A DNA stretch of 64,000 nt from Candidatus Zixiibacteriota bacterium (GTDB lineage Bacteria > Zixibacteria > MSB-5A5 > GN15 > JACZUZ01): positions 45,353 to 109,352 of the forward strand of contig JAJRPM010000005.1 in NCBI GenBank assembly GCA_024280775.1. The letters run 5' to 3'. The notes beneath the pieces are model-generated. The model had not been told where the DNA came from. It saw only the letters and a program-made list of their open reading frames with translations, and did no database searches. A program made the position numbers and the translations under genes. Shown here piece by piece: positions 40,839-52,403 of the stretch; position 1 is the stretch's first letter, and every line of letters begins with the position of its first letter.

Positions 40839-42104
40839 TCATGATCCGTTGTAGCGTGAGAGAAGAATAGAAACATTATGCCCTCCGAACCCGAACGAAT
40901 TTGTTAAAGCGTGAGAAATCTCAACTGCGCGTGAGGTATTGGCAACATAATCCAGGTCACATTCGGGATCCTGGTCTTCAATGTTAATTGTCGGATGCAC
41001 CTGACCGGTTTGCAAAGATTTGATAGTGGCAATTGCCTCTACAGCTCCCGCGCTCCCGAGCAAATGTCCCATCATGGATTTTGTAGAATTCACCAGCAAA
41101 GACTTGGCATGATCACCGAAAACCTCTTTTACAGCTTTAGTTTCTGCTATATCTCCCAAGCCGGTGCTGGTTCCATGAGTGTTCACCAGGTCAATATCGG
41201 TAATGTTGAGATCCGCATCGGCTATCGCCAGCGACATCGCGCGTCTGGCTCCTGCGCCATCTGGTCGGGGAGCAGTCATATGGTATGCGTCACAGGTTAT
41301 TCCTGCGCCACCTATTTCGCCATAAATTGTTGCCCCGCGTTTTTGCGCATGCGTTAGTGACTCCAAAATCAACATTCCGGCTCCCTCGCCCATCAGGAAT
41401 CCATCGCGATCCTTATCAAAAGGCCTTGAGGCATGAATCGGGTCATCATTGCGCGTAGTCATTGCCCGGGCGCTACAGAAACCCGCCAGTGATGTGGGCG
41501 TGATAGTTGCTTCGGCGCCACCTGCGATTCCTAAATCTACATCGCCGCGCTGGATATAGTGGAACATATCGGCGATGGCATGTGACGAAGAGGCGCAGGC
41601 TGAAACTGTGGCATAGTTCGGGCCCTGAAAATCAAACCGCATAGCCACCAGTCCGGCGCACATATTTGAAATCATCATCGGGATAAAGAACGGACTGACT
41701 CTACCGGGACCACCGTCAAGTAGCTTCTTGTGTTGAGACTCGAAGGTTGTAATTCCTCCGATTCCAGAGCCAATAATGACACCTGCTCTTTCGAGATCGA
41801 TGTCGGCGTCAGCGAGCCCAGCATTGTCGAAGGCCTTTTGAGCGGCGACTACTGCATACTGCTCTGAAGGATCCATCCGGCGGATACTTTTTTTCTCTAT
41901 GTAATCCTCTGGCTTAAAATCTTTAACTTCGGCGCCAATTCGCGTCGGGTAGTCAGAGACATCAAAGCGCGTAATTGGCCCTGCGCCAGATTTTCCATCA
42001 AGCAAGTCCTGCCAGACATTTTCAAGATCTTCACCAAGAGGTGTGACCCACCCCATGCCAGTTATAACTACTCGCTCCGCTGCCGCTTTTCCATTCACAG
42101 TCAC
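40839..42104 (-). CDS. fabF: 3-oxoacyl-[ACP] synthase II
   Basis: This 421-residue condensing enzyme has the nucleophilic Cys in VSACASSSHAI (around residue 170) and active-site His residues in NTHGTSTGLGD and SMMGHLLGSAGAVE. ITGMGWVTPLG begins the domain. It elongates acyl-ACP with malonyl-ACP. It follows acpP by about 210 bp, a gap that contains a hairpin. Confidence 0.95.
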   Translation of the reverse strand: MTVNGKAAAERVVITGMGWVTPLGEDLENVWQDLLDGKSGAGPITRFDVSDYPTRIGAEVKDFKPEDYIEKKSIRRMDPSEQYAVVAAQKAFDNAGLADADIDLERAGVIIGSGIGGITTFESQHKKLLDGGPGRVSPFFIPMMISNMCAGLVAMRFDFQGPNYATVSACASSSHAIADMFHYIQRGDVDLGIAGGAEATITPTSLAGFCSARAMTTRNDDPIHASRPFDKDRDGFLMGEGAGMLILESLTHAQKRGATIYGEIGGAGITCDAYHMTAPRPDGAGARRAMSLAIADADLNITDIDLVNTHGTSTGLGDIAETKAVKEVFGDHAKSLLVNSTKSMMGHLLGSAGAVEAIATIKSLQTGQVHPTINIEDQDPECDLDYVANTSRAVEISHALTNSFGFGGHNVSILLSRYNGS

Positions 42105-42238
42105 AAAAACCTCAGTTCAGACAACATTTACTAATACACTTCCCGGACAACTTCTGTGAGATAACTACTCTGAGATAACAATTCATCTAAGAACAATCAC
42201 AACAATCACAACAATTGTATCTCAGACTATAATCCAAT

Positions 42239-42285
42239 GCCATCTTCCCCAGGAGTTTCACGGACCGGAAACCAAGGAAGACGGC
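42239..42285 (-). other. Hairpin in the acpP-fabF gap
   Basis: On the minus strand GCCGTCTTCC pairs with GGAAGATGGC across a 27-nt loop (one G-T pair). It lies 32 bp past the acpP stop codon. No long T-run follows. It may stabilise the abundant acpP message or attenuate fabF. Confidence 0.5.
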
Positions 42286-42316
42286 AAGAGGGTTTACTTA
42301 TTGGTGGAGCTACAGT

Positions 42317-42565
42317 TCAGGCGGCCGCCTCGTTGCGCTTGGCGATGTAATTGATAGCATCACCTACTGATGTGATCTTCTCGGCTTCTTCATCGGGGAT
42401 CTCCAAAGAGAAACTCTCTTCAAGAGCCATGACCAATTCAACAGTATCCAAAGAGTCGGCGCCAAGGTCTTCGACGAATTTGGCTTCCGGGGTAACTTGT
42501 GCGGCGTCAACACCGAGTTGTTCGATAATGATGTCTTTTACTTTTTGTTCGATTTCTGCGGACAT
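42317..42565 (-). CDS. acpP: Acyl carrier protein
   Basis: This 82-residue acidic helical protein has the phosphopantetheine Ser in the classic motif [16 protein letters not shown] (around residue 38). It carries growing acyl chains. Length and sequence are typical; the last residues RNEAAA are a slightly longer tail. It lies between fabG and fabF. Confidence 0.96.
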   Translation of the reverse strand: MSAEIEQKVKDIIIEQLGVDAAQVTPEAKFVEDLGADSLDTVELVMALEESFSLEIPDEEAEKITSVGDAINYIAKRNEAAA

Positions 42566-42764
42566 GTTTTGTACTCCTGTTTGATTATGTCAGTTTGTCT
42601 ACTTGTTTGTTGCCGATAATTAACTGCTTCCGCCCAACGCTAACCGGGCAAGAGCCAAATATGATACTCAATAGCGCCCTGACGCAAGTATTGTCTCGAA
42701 AACAATTTATTCAAAATATTTCAAAATATTCTTCAAAATACCTTCGATATTTTAGCTGGATTCT
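42566..42764. other. Spacer between fabG and acpP
   Basis: About 200 bp on an AT-rich background, with a short repeated TCAAAATAT around 42710-42745. Likely holds the strong acpP promoter; no precise elements are assigned. Confidence 0.3.
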
Positions 42765-43520
42765 CTAGATATTGATTCCACCACAGACACTTAACGTTTG
42801 ACCGGTTATGTAACCGGCAGATTCTGAGGCCAAAAACAAGACCGCCGCGGCAACGTCAGCCGATTCGCCCTTGCGGCGCAATGGGACTGTCTTCAAGAAG
42901 GCTTCGGTGGCCTGCTCGGTCATTGCCTGGGTCATTTCGGTGTTGATATAGCCCGGAGCCACAGCATTTACCGTGACTCCCCGAGGGGCCAATTCGCGCG
43001 CCGAGGACTTGGTAAGCCCGATAATTCCAGCCTTGCTGGCAGAGTAATTAGCCTGTCCGGCGTTGCCGAGAACTCCGACAACTGAGGCAATATTCACGAT
43101 TCTGCCGCTACGTTGTTTCATCATTATTTTCGCTACTGCCCGAGTTACTATAAACGTCCCGCGCAGGTTGATACGAATTACCGAATCCCAATCATCTTCA
43201 GACATGCGCACCAACAGAGTATCTCGCGTGATGCCCGCGTTGTTGACGACAACATCAAGTGAACCGAATTTTGCCACTGTTTCAGTGACTAGTTTATCTA
43301 CCGCTTCGGACTCGGTCACATCAGCGGCTATGCCGATTGCTGAGTTTTCAGCGTCCTTGAGGATACCGTTGTTCAACTCTTCGGCGGTTGTGGCGCACAT
43401 CTCGGCGTTGATATCGGAGATGATAACATTGGCTCCGGCTTTGGCGAACTCAGTTGCTATAGCCTTACCGATTCCTCTGCCTGATCCGGTAATCAGGGCT
43501 GTCTTATTTGCAAAACTCAT
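42765..43520 (-). CDS. fabG: 3-oxoacyl-[ACP] reductase
   Basis: This 251-residue SDR has TGSGRGIGKAIA (NADPH), NNAGITRD, catalytic Ser-Tyr-Lys in NIASVVGVLGNAGQANYSASKAG, and C-terminal ITGQTLSVCGGINI. It reduces 3-oxoacyl-ACP in fatty acid elongation. It follows fabD by about 35 bp in the conserved order. It is a close family relative of the SDR at 7590-8339, but context separates their roles. Confidence 0.94.
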   Translation of the reverse strand: MSFANKTALITGSGRGIGKAIATEFAKAGANVIISDINAEMCATTAEELNNGILKDAENSAIGIAADVTESEAVDKLVTETVAKFGSLDVVVNNAGITRDTLLVRMSEDDWDSVIRINLRGTFIVTRAVAKIMMKQRSGRIVNIASVVGVLGNAGQANYSASKAGIIGLTKSSARELAPRGVTVNAVAPGYINTEMTQAMTEQATEAFLKTVPLRRKGESADVAAAVLFLASESAGYITGQTLSVCGGINI

Positions 43521-43554
43521 ATAGCTATCCTATTGCTCTTTTTGCCTTGTTGCC

Positions 43555-44538
43555 TTATTGCGCTGGTTCGGGTGAGAGATACGCCTCGATATCGGCGAGT
43601 GCGTCTAAGGAGATCAAAAGTTCAGGAGACAAAGACCTTTTGGCCAAGCCGGTGAGAACTTTTCCCGGGCCTACTTCGATTACCGTTTTGATGTCAGTTT
43701 TCTTAAGGAAGTCCATAGTTTGAGACCAACGCACCGGAGAGGTGATTTGCTTTTGTAGCAGGCTGTGAATTTCTTTGGGATCTGTAACCGGTTCGGCGGT
43801 TACATTGGGAATGAAAGTCGATTTCGGAGCCTGAATGTTAACTCCGGATAGCGCATCACTCATTCCTGTCTGCGCTGATTGCATCAGGTGGCTGTGAAAG
43901 GCCCCGCCGACTTCCAAAATGATGGCGCGTTTGGCGCCGCGCTCTTTTGCCAGACTCGCCAGTTTTTCAACGGCTATTACATCACCTGATACAACAATCT
44001 GCACTGGAGAATTTATGTTTGCCGCTACTACTTTGTCTTTCACATCGGAAATCTCAGTGCAAAGCGTCTCTACTGTCTCCAAGTCAAGCCCGATTATCGC
44101 GGCCATAGTCCCGGGTTTTTCTTGTGATGAAATCTCCATCAGCGCGGCGCGTTTGACTACCAGTTTGATTGCATCTTTGGCGGTCAGCGCTCCGGCGGCA
44201 ACTAAGGCGCCATATTCGCCTAGGGAATGTCCTGCGGCGAATTTTGCTTCCAGCGCTCCATCCAGTATTGTCAGCGCCGATAGTGAGTGCAACAGAATCG
44301 CAGGTTGCGTAAAGCGTGTTTGTTTGAGAGTTTCTGCTGGTCCCTCGAATGAAATCTTGGCAATGTCTTCTCCGATTTCCTCGCTGGCAAATGCGTAAAG
44401 CTCACGCACTACCGCAGAGGAATCGTAGATGTCTTTTCCCATGCCGACATACTGTGACGCCTGACCGGGGAACAAAAACACAGTTTGCTCTGGCGGGAAT
44501 TTGTTTTCCAGCTTGTTCGATGACTTATTCATATTCAA
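43555..44538 (-). CDS. fabD: Malonyl-CoA:ACP transacylase
   Basis: This 327-residue acyltransferase has VFLFPGQASQYVGMG (oxyanion), the nucleophilic Ser in AAGHSLGEYGALVAAG (around residue 104), and the catalytic His in VGGAFHSHLMQSA (around 215). It loads malonyl groups onto ACP. A short polar N-terminal extension precedes the domain. Confidence 0.95.
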   Translation of the reverse strand: MNMNKSSNKLENKFPPEQTVFLFPGQASQYVGMGKDIYDSSAVVRELYAFASEEIGEDIAKISFEGPAETLKQTRFTQPAILLHSLSALTILDGALEAKFAAGHSLGEYGALVAAGALTAKDAIKLVVKRAALMEISSQEKPGTMAAIIGLDLETVETLCTEISDVKDKVVAANINSPVQIVVSGDVIAVEKLASLAKERGAKRAIILEVGGAFHSHLMQSAQTGMSDALSGVNIQAPKSTFIPNVTAEPVTDPKEIHSLLQKQITSPVRWSQTMDFLKKTDIKTVIEVGPGKVLTGLAKRSLSPELLISLDALADIEAYLSPEPAQ

Positions 44539-44589
44539 AATGGCTCGTTATAGTTTCTCTTCAGATATTATAGGAGTTTTTGCTACTTG

Positions 44590-45603
44590 TTACATTCGCA
44601 CTAGAGACGCGCCCCAGGTTAGCCCGCCACCGAAGGCGAGCATGAGTACATTGTCACCTTCTTTGATTGTCTTGTTTCGTAGAGCTTCGTCAAGCGCAAG
44701 CGGCACTGAGGCCGACGAGGTGTTTCCGAAACGGTCTATGTTGACATAGACTTTTTCTTCGGGTAAGTCTAAGCGTTTTCTTAGGGCGTCAATGATTCTG
44801 ATATTTGCCTGATGTGGCACTACCATATCCACATCCTTGGTTTCCAAACCTGAGCGCTCAATAACTTTCAGCGCGGCGTCACCCATTTGTCGCACAGCCT
44901 GTTTGAATACTTCCGAGCCGGCCATGTGCAAACAATCCTCGCCATTTTGCACGCCACCATTGCGCATCACTTCAGGATACGGTGACTGTGTGCCACCCAC
45001 GGGAATCCAAAGCAATTTGCCCAGTCTGCCGTCGGACTTCAAAAAGCTCGAAAGCACTCCAGAGCCATCGGTGGTGCGTTCAAGCGCTACTGCGCCAGCG
45101 GCGTCACCGAACAATATGCACGTGCCTCTGTCTTTGTAATTTGTAATAGTGCTTAGCTTTTCAACTCCTATGACCAATATTCTTTCGAGCTGTCCAGATT
45201 CAATGTAAGCTGAGGCAATTGACTGGCCGTGAATATAACCGGCGCAAGCCGCGGCGATATCCATGGTTCCCGCATTGACCATTCCCATGCGGTCTTGCAG
45301 GACGCATGAATTGGAGGGCAAACGGTAGTCAGGAGTTACAGTTCCGACAATCACCATCTCTACATCTTCGGGCTTCCAATTGGCGTTTTCCAAGGCTGCT
45401 TCGGACGCCTTGACCGCCATGTCCACACCACTCATTTCGCGCGAGGCGATGTGACGCTCTTTGATACCTGTGCGCGTTGTTATCCATTCATCGGAGGTGT
45501 CAACTATTGCTTCCAGATCCGCGTTGGTAAGAATATCCGGGGGCACATATGAACCAGAGCCGACTATTTTAGCCCGGTATTTCGTTGTATTAGAATTGCT
45601 CAC
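44590..45603 (-). CDS. fabH: 3-oxoacyl-[ACP] synthase III
   Basis: This 337-residue initiating condensing enzyme has the triad Cys in DIAAACAGYIHG (around 120), His in VVPHQANIRIID and Asn in FGNTSSASVPLAL. It condenses acetyl-CoA with malonyl-ACP to begin fatty acid synthesis. It follows plsX by about 50 bp. Confidence 0.95.
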   Translation of the reverse strand: MSNSNTTKYRAKIVGSGSYVPPDILTNADLEAIVDTSDEWITTRTGIKERHIASREMSGVDMAVKASEAALENANWKPEDVEMVIVGTVTPDYRLPSNSCVLQDRMGMVNAGTMDIAAACAGYIHGQSIASAYIESGQLERILVIGVEKLSTITNYKDRGTCILFGDAAGAVALERTTDGSGVLSSFLKSDGRLGKLLWIPVGGTQSPYPEVMRNGGVQNGEDCLHMAGSEVFKQAVRQMGDAALKVIERSGLETKDVDMVVPHQANIRIIDALRKRLDLPEEKVYVNIDRFGNTSSASVPLALDEALRNKTIKEGDNVLMLAFGGGLTWGASLVRM

Positions 45604-45652
45604 GTTGTTTTTTCTCGTCCATCAGGATTCAACCACTCTTACTTGAGCGTTG

Positions 45653-46747
45653 TCATTTTAGTTTCAGCAAATCACTATCGCGCATCCGTTGACGTGTGTT
45701 TTCCAGAGTATCAGTGCGCACCATGCGCACCGCCAGGGATAATCCGTTTTTTATCGCACGAGGTGATGAAGCCCCATGACAGACTATAGTGATTCCTTCG
45801 ATTCCCAGCAAGGGCGCTCCGCCTGCTTCAGCATAATCAAATGCGCGTCGCAGTCTTCGCAAGAAAGGCGACATCAGCGCCGCTCCCACCCGCGAGAATA
45901 CGTTGGTCGAAACCTGATGACGAATGCGAGTTGTCAGGAATGATTCTATCGACTCTCCGAATTTCAGAATGACATTCCCGGTGAATCCGTCGGTGACCAC
46001 CACATCGACGTCACCGGAAAGAATATCCTTGCCTTCCACATTGCCAATAAAATTTAGATTGGATTGCTCCATTAATTCATGGCTTTTGGAAATCAGGGTA
46101 TTTCCCTTAACTCTTTCCTGTCCAATAGAAAGCAGGCCGACCTTGGGACGTTTGATATTATACATAGCCGAGACATACGCCGAGCCTAGGGCTCCGAACT
46201 GAACCAGGTTCAACGGTTTACATTCTGAATTGGCTCCTACATCCAGAGCCAGTGTAGTTTTGAAGTTCTTGGTGGGAAACAGGGCGCAAATTGCCGGGCG
46301 GTTTACTCCGGGGATTCGTCTTAATTTGAGTAGCGATCCAGCCATTATCGCCCCGGTATTTCCAGCGGAAACAAATGCGTCAACTTTGCCTTCGGATTGT
46401 AACTCCAAGGCCACGGCCATCGAGGTGTTCGGCTTGCGCACCGCTTCTGCGGGAGAGTCACTCATCAGGATGGAGTTAGGAGCGTGAACGCAGGTAATAT
46501 TCTTGGGACGTCTATCCAGAAACCTCAGGCTCTTTTCAATCTCATCGGAGTCACCTACCAAAGTTAATTCGACATCAGAGCCTAGCTCAGCGGCGGCAAT
46601 TACCGCGCCTGAGACAATTTTCTCCGGGCCGTCATCGGAACCCATAACATCGAGGGCTATCCTGACTGCTTGCGATGAACTATCGCCAGCAACAGATGCT
46701 GTGGCGATTTTGTTGTCGTCTTGGTTTTTGGGGGCTATTTGATTCAA
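45653..46747 (-). CDS. plsX: Phosphate acyltransferase
   Basis: This 364-residue protein has the PlsX start IALDVMGSDDGPEKIVSGA, SAGNTGAIMAGSLLKLRRI and a later VVTDGFTGNVILK. It makes acyl-phosphate from acyl-ACP for phospholipid synthesis. A 25-residue polar N-terminal extension precedes the domain. It follows rpmF across a 164-bp gap that contains a large hairpin. Confidence 0.93.
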   Translation of the reverse strand: MNQIAPKNQDDNKIATASVAGDSSSQAVRIALDVMGSDDGPEKIVSGAVIAAAELGSDVELTLVGDSDEIEKSLRFLDRRPKNITCVHAPNSILMSDSPAEAVRKPNTSMAVALELQSEGKVDAFVSAGNTGAIMAGSLLKLRRIPGVNRPAICALFPTKNFKTTLALDVGANSECKPLNLVQFGALGSAYVSAMYNIKRPKVGLLSIGQERVKGNTLISKSHELMEQSNLNFIGNVEGKDILSGDVDVVVTDGFTGNVILKFGESIESFLTTRIRHQVSTNVFSRVGAALMSPFLRRLRRAFDYAEAGGAPLLGIEGITIVCHGASSPRAIKNGLSLAVRMVRTDTLENTRQRMRDSDLLKLK

Positions 46748-46840
46748 TATGCTCAGAGCCCTGAGAGAAAAAGTCTAGGTTCGCGAAAGTCTCAGGAAGC
46801 GGTGTGGCCGAGAAGGCGAAAAAATGTGACTGATACTGGC

Positions 46841-46881
46841 CTCTCTATCCTTCGCCTTGTGATTGGGCAAAGGATAGGGAG
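46841..46881 (-). other. Long imperfect hairpin between rpmF and plsX
   Basis: Arms 46841-46856 and 46866-46881 pair over 16 bp with one mismatch and one G-T pair, around a 9-nt loop. There is no T-run on the minus strand. It probably acts as an RNA-processing or stability element separating high rpmF from lower plsX expression. Confidence 0.6.
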
Positions 46882-46911
46882 GGGCACAGTAGGATTCTTT
46901 AGCGCCTGGAC

Positions 46912-47094
46912 TTAATTGTCACTCACGTCGATTACACCTTCACCACGATAGTGACCGCAGTTCGGACAGATGTAATGTTGCATTTTTTTGTGACCACACT
47001 GCTTACAAGGAACGACATTCGGCAAAGAAGTCTTCCAGTTCGCGCGTCTCTTTTTTCCGCGAGCGCTTGAGTGGCGTCGTTTTGGGTGTGCCAT
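46912..47094 (-). CDS. rpmF: 50S ribosomal protein L32
   Basis: This 60-residue basic protein has MAHPKRRHSSARGKKRR at the N-terminus and four cysteines in two CxxC pairs (CKQC and CPNC) forming a zinc ribbon, so it is the zinc-binding (C+) form. It lies in the conserved yceD-rpmF-plsX order. Confidence 0.96.
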   Translation of the reverse strand: MAHPKRRHSSARGKKRRANWKTSLPNVVPCKQCGHKKMQHYICPNCGHYRGEGVIDVSDN

Positions 47095-47133
47095 GATTTA
47101 CTCCGGTTATGGTTATTACTTACTATTTCAATG

Positions 47134-47637
47134 CTAGTCAGCCAGGTCTTTCAATGAATCCCATCGGCTGTCGGTTTTTTCTTCTGAGCAATTACACGGA
47201 TTGGTGTTTCGGTTTTTGCCGCAAGTCGCGCATAAACCCAAACAATCGGGCTGACACAATGGCTTCAGTGGCATAGACCCAATGAATGACTGACGAATTT
47301 GCTCAGAGAACTCCAGTATTTCTTTATCATCGAGAGGAATGACATCTTCTACGTCCTTAAAACGCTCGGCTGAACCAGTCTCACGAATAGCGATCATTTC
47401 CAGCTCACCAGCGATTTTCTCATTGGCAGGCTCCAAACATCGCGCGCAAACCAACTCTACATTGGCAGTGCAAACTCCGTTGAGATAGTATTCGGTGTCA
47501 GTTTGTTGTATTGAAAGATGGACGTTAATACCCTCTACAAACTTCACACCCTCGATGTCAAATCCAATTTCCTTTTCTTCCTCGAAGATTGAAACCTCGA
47601 CGGGAAATTCACCTATTTCCTTAAGCTCAACCTTCAT
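47134..47637 (-). CDS. yceD: YceD/DUF177 family protein
   Basis: This 167-residue protein is of the type found before rpmF in many bacteria, linked to 23S rRNA or L32 biology. It has VCARCLEPAN in the middle and a C-terminal Cys-rich segment CQPDCLGLCATCGKNRNTNPCNC, which could bind zinc. The N-terminal beta-rich half is typical of DUF177. It precedes rpmF by 40 bp. Confidence 0.88.
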   Translation of the reverse strand: MKVELKEIGEFPVEVSIFEEEKEIGFDIEGVKFVEGINVHLSIQQTDTEYYLNGVCTANVELVCARCLEPANEKIAGELEMIAIRETGSAERFKDVEDVIPLDDKEILEFSEQIRQSFIGSMPLKPLCQPDCLGLCATCGKNRNTNPCNCSEEKTDSRWDSLKDLAD

Positions 47638-47836
47638 AGCCCGGCAATTTACATATTCTCATCCCGAAAGTCAAGGACCATCGAAACTTGTAACCTTTTG
47701 GTATATAACGTATTGCACGAAGTGTCTTATGTGGCCAATGATGCAGATACAAAACCATTCGAGGCGCTGCTGTCCAATTACATCTCAATCTTACCGAATT
47801 CTATCAGAAAGGAACACAGATATCAAAGAAACAAGG
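47638..47836. other. Spacer between atpC and yceD
   Basis: About 200 bp between the end of the ATP synthase operon and the yceD start. No gene or clear terminator hairpin is recognised. It should hold the yceD-rpmF-fab promoter. Confidence 0.3.
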
Positions 47837-48250
47837 CTAGTTGCGACCGCTACGTCGAACCAGATTGATTCGATTGACCGCTTTGGCTAATGAATGACAT
47901 GAGCGTTCCATATCAACGTTTTCATCGGTGAAGAGACCGGCAATTCTATCTTTGCCGCGTTTACAAGCGGCTTCGGCGCGCGCGAGATCTATCTCACTGA
48001 GAGGCTCGATTGATTCTGCCAGAATAGTCGCTTTGTTACCAGAGACTTCCAGAAAACCTCCACCGATAGCGAATTCAGTTTCGTTTTGGTTTGTGTCTTT
48101 GATTGTGAGCAGACCCGGCTCTAGTGATGTGATAATCGGAGCATGATTGGCAAGTATACCTAAGTAACCGTCCGAACCGGGCGCAACAATGCTACTGACT
48201 TCCTCTTCAAAATACACCGCGATAGGTGTCACTACTGATAACTTGAACAT
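47837..48250 (-). CDS. atpC: ATP synthase epsilon subunit
   Basis: This 137-residue protein has the N-terminal beta-sandwich typical of epsilon (VVTPIAVYFEEEVSSIVAPGSDGYLGILANHAPIITSL) and a C-terminal helical hairpin (DLARAEAACKRGKDRIA). It is the last gene of the operon. The C-terminal part ends basic (RRSGRN), which may affect its inhibitory function. Confidence 0.93.
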   Translation of the reverse strand: MFKLSVVTPIAVYFEEEVSSIVAPGSDGYLGILANHAPIITSLEPGLLTIKDTNQNETEFAIGGGFLEVSGNKATILAESIEPLSEIDLARAEAACKRGKDRIAGLFTDENVDMERSCHSLAKAVNRINLVRRSGRN

Positions 48251-48285
48251 GACTAATTAGAACCCTTTTTCTAGGCGGCTTGCTT

Positions 48286-49743
<1,458 letters not shown>

Positions 49744-49821
49744 TTATCTAGTGGCTCTTTTTCTTAAAGCCAACTTGTGCGTTTTCTTCTTGTTAGGTGA
49801 TGCTTATATGTATATGCTCAA

Positions 49822-50721
49822 CTAGCCGTTTAGCGCCTCAGCGCCCGAGACAATCTCCAACAACTCTTTGGTTATCTGTCCCTGCCTAGCCTTATTGTAA
49901 TTCAACGTTAATTCATCAATCATATCACCTGCGGCGGTAGTCGCGGTGTTCATCGCAATCATTCGCGCGCTATGCTCACTAGCGAACGAATCCAACAGAG
50001 CGGTAAGCATTTTAGTCAGCGCATAGCTAGGCAATAAACTCGCATAGATTTTCTCAGGACTCGGCTCAAAGATATATTCTTTACGCGAGGTCTTGCTCTC
50101 ACTAGCTTTCTCGCTAGATACGCTAGTGTCAGCGGCTGACGCAGGATTATCAATCGGTAAATACTGTTCATTGGTGACAATGTTTTTCGCTGTGCTAACA
50201 AAACTGGCGTATATGACATTAACCAAATCTGTTTCGCCATCGACAAAGCGTTTGGTCAAAAATGAAACCAATGACTTCGATTTTTCATATTCCATCGCGC
50301 CACCCCAATCAATGTAGCTGGCGGCGATTGGATATGGGCGGCTCTTGTAATAATCCAGCGCGCGCTTGCCGACAACCACCAATTCCACTTCGGAAGTTGA
50401 GTACTGCGCGAGCCAATCATCGGCGGCGCGGAGCAAACGCGCATTGAACGAACCACATAGACCTCTATCGGAAACCACAATTACCAAAGTGCGTTTTTTC
50501 ACTTCGCGGTTATCGAAGTACGGATGCGTAATATCGCCGCTGGCCCCCTCGGCAAGCGAACCAAGCATATCATTCATCCTATCAGCATAGGGCCGCGCCT
50601 CTGCGACGCGCTGTTGAGCGCGACGCAACTTTGCCGCGGCGACCATTTCCATTGCCTTGGTAATCTGGCGAGTGGATTTGACCGATTTTATTCGGCTGCG
50701 TATTTCTTTAAGTGTAGCCAT
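49822..50721 (-). CDS. atpG: ATP synthase gamma subunit
   Basis: This 299-residue central stalk has the N-terminal helix RIKSVKSTRQITKAMEMVAAAKLRRAQ, VVSDRGLCGSFNARLLR and the C-terminal helix MDELTLNYNKARQGQITKELLEIVSGAEAL. A central region (about residues 185-225) carries a Ser/Thr/Glu-rich insertion relative to short gammas. Confidence 0.95.
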   Translation of the reverse strand: MATLKEIRSRIKSVKSTRQITKAMEMVAAAKLRRAQQRVAEARPYADRMNDMLGSLAEGASGDITHPYFDNREVKKRTLVIVVSDRGLCGSFNARLLRAADDWLAQYSTSEVELVVVGKRALDYYKSRPYPIAASYIDWGGAMEYEKSKSLVSFLTKRFVDGETDLVNVIYASFVSTAKNIVTNEQYLPIDNPASAADTSVSSEKASESKTSRKEYIFEPSPEKIYASLLPSYALTKMLTALLDSFASEHSARMIAMNTATTAAGDMIDELTLNYNKARQGQITKELLEIVSGAEALNG

Positions 50722-50766
50722 TCACTAACTCTGAATTCTTACCTGCTAACTGATGCGTCAAGCGCC

Positions 50767-52281
50767 TCAGGCATCGGCTTTGAATTGCTCCTTGAAGTTT
50801 GAAATGGCTTCCTTGAGCTTGACGGTGATTTGATCCGTCAGCGCACGTTCCTTATCAATTGCTAAGATAAGATCCGGGAATTTGTCATTGACAAACGCCT
50901 GGTATTCTATTTCGAAACGCCCAAGAGATTCTGTCGGTACATCATCAAGATGCCCTTCACTCGCCGCCCAGATTATCAAAATCTGTGAAGAGAGAACCTG
51001 CGGCACATACTGACCCTGTTTGAGAATCTCGACCATCTTGGCGCCACGAGTCAATTGTCTCTGCGTTTCTTCATCAAGGTCAGAGCCAAACTGTGCGAAT
51101 GCCGCTAACTCGCGGTATTGCGCCAAGTCCAGTCGCAAAGAACCAGCGATTTTTTTCATCGCTTTGGTTTGTGCGCTTCCGCCTACTCGTGACACTGAAA
51201 TACCCACGTTAATCGCCGGGCGAATTCCAGAGTAGAACAGGTTACCTTCAAGGAAGATTTGTCCGTCGGTGATAGAAATCACGTTAGTCGGAATGTATGC
51301 CGAAACGTCACCCGCCTGGGTTTCGATAATCGGCAGAGCAGTTAATGAACCGCCGCCTTTTTCGTCGGAGAGTTTTGCGGCGCGCTCAAGCAAACGGCTG
51401 TGTAGATAGAACACATCACCGGGATATGCCTCACGACCCGGAGGGCGACGAAGCAATAGTGATAGCTGGCGATATGCGGCGGCTTGCTTGCTTAGATCAT
51501 CATAGATAATAAGCGCATGCTTGCCATTGTAAAGAAACTCTTCGGCCATCGCGCAACCGGTGTAGGGAGCCATATATTGCATTGGCGCCGGAGCATCGGC
51601 TGACGCGGTGATTACTGTAGTGTATTCCATCGCGCCGACTTCTTCGAGCTTTTGCACAACCATCGCGACGTTTGATTGCTTTTGTCCGATAGCTACATAG
51701 AAGCAGTGAACATCAGTGTTTTTCTGGTTGATGATTGCATCAATTGCAATTGCGGTTTTGCCAGTTTGGCGGTCACCAATAATCAACTCACGTTGTCCGC
51801 GACCAATTGGAATCATCGAATCAACTGACTTTAGGCCAGTCATCATCGGCTCTTTCACCGGCTGACGCTCCACCACTGACGGAGCAACCGGCTCCAGCGG
51901 GCGCATTTTGTCGGTAACGATTGGGCCTTTGCCGTCAATCGGCTCACCGAGAGCATTAACCACACGCCCGAGAAGCGCTTCGCCAACTGGCACCTGCGCA
52001 ACTTTGCCGGTGCGTTTTACCGGGTCACCCTCTTTAATAGCGGAGTCACTTCCGAAAATCGCGGCGCCGACATTGTCAGCTTCAAGGTTCATCACCAATC
52101 CGACAACATCACCCGGGAAAGTGATCAACTCTGACATTTGTACATCACGCAATCCCCAGATTCGCGCAACTCCGTCGCCAACTTGCAAAACCGTTCCGAC
52201 TGACTCCATCTCCAGAGTCGTGTCATAGGCCTCAAGTTCTTTCTTTATGATTGACGACACTTCTTCGGGATTCAAACCCAT
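50767..52281 (-). CDS. atpA: ATP synthase alpha subunit
   Basis: This 504-residue non-catalytic subunit has Walker [14 protein letters not shown] (around 169), [16 protein letters not shown] and [17 protein letters not shown]. Length and features are typical. It follows atpH by about 120 bp. Confidence 0.97.
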   Translation of the reverse strand: MGLNPEEVSSIIKKELEAYDTTLEMESVGTVLQVGDGVARIWGLRDVQMSELITFPGDVVGLVMNLEADNVGAAIFGSDSAIKEGDPVKRTGKVAQVPVGEALLGRVVNALGEPIDGKGPIVTDKMRPLEPVAPSVVERQPVKEPMMTGLKSVDSMIPIGRGQRELIIGDRQTGKTAIAIDAIINQKNTDVHCFYVAIGQKQSNVAMVVQKLEEVGAMEYTTVITASADAPAPMQYMAPYTGCAMAEEFLYNGKHALIIYDDLSKQAAAYRQLSLLLRRPPGREAYPGDVFYLHSRLLERAAKLSDEKGGGSLTALPIIETQAGDVSAYIPTNVISITDGQIFLEGNLFYSGIRPAINVGISVSRVGGSAQTKAMKKIAGSLRLDLAQYRELAAFAQFGSDLDEETQRQLTRGAKMVEILKQGQYVPQVLSSQILIIWAASEGHLDDVPTESLGRFEIEYQAFVNDKFPDLILAIDKERALTDQITVKLKEAISNFKEQFKADA

Positions 52282-52403
52282 TGCGTCACTCCTTCAAACA
52301 CTTCTACAAAACTTTTATTAACTGACCGGTATTCTATTCACCGGCCTTAGCTTCATTCACAAATTCTATAACATCTATAACAATTATCAGCGCATGTAAA
52401 ATG

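Noticed and set aside
42765..43520. fabG as part of an aromatic pathway
   Set aside because: It lies inside a complete fabD-fabG-acpP-fabF series, so fatty-acid synthesis explains it.
46748..46911. Small RNA gene between plsX and rpmF
   Set aside because: Only one hairpin is visible and no promoter or terminator pair; treated as an intergenic mRNA element.
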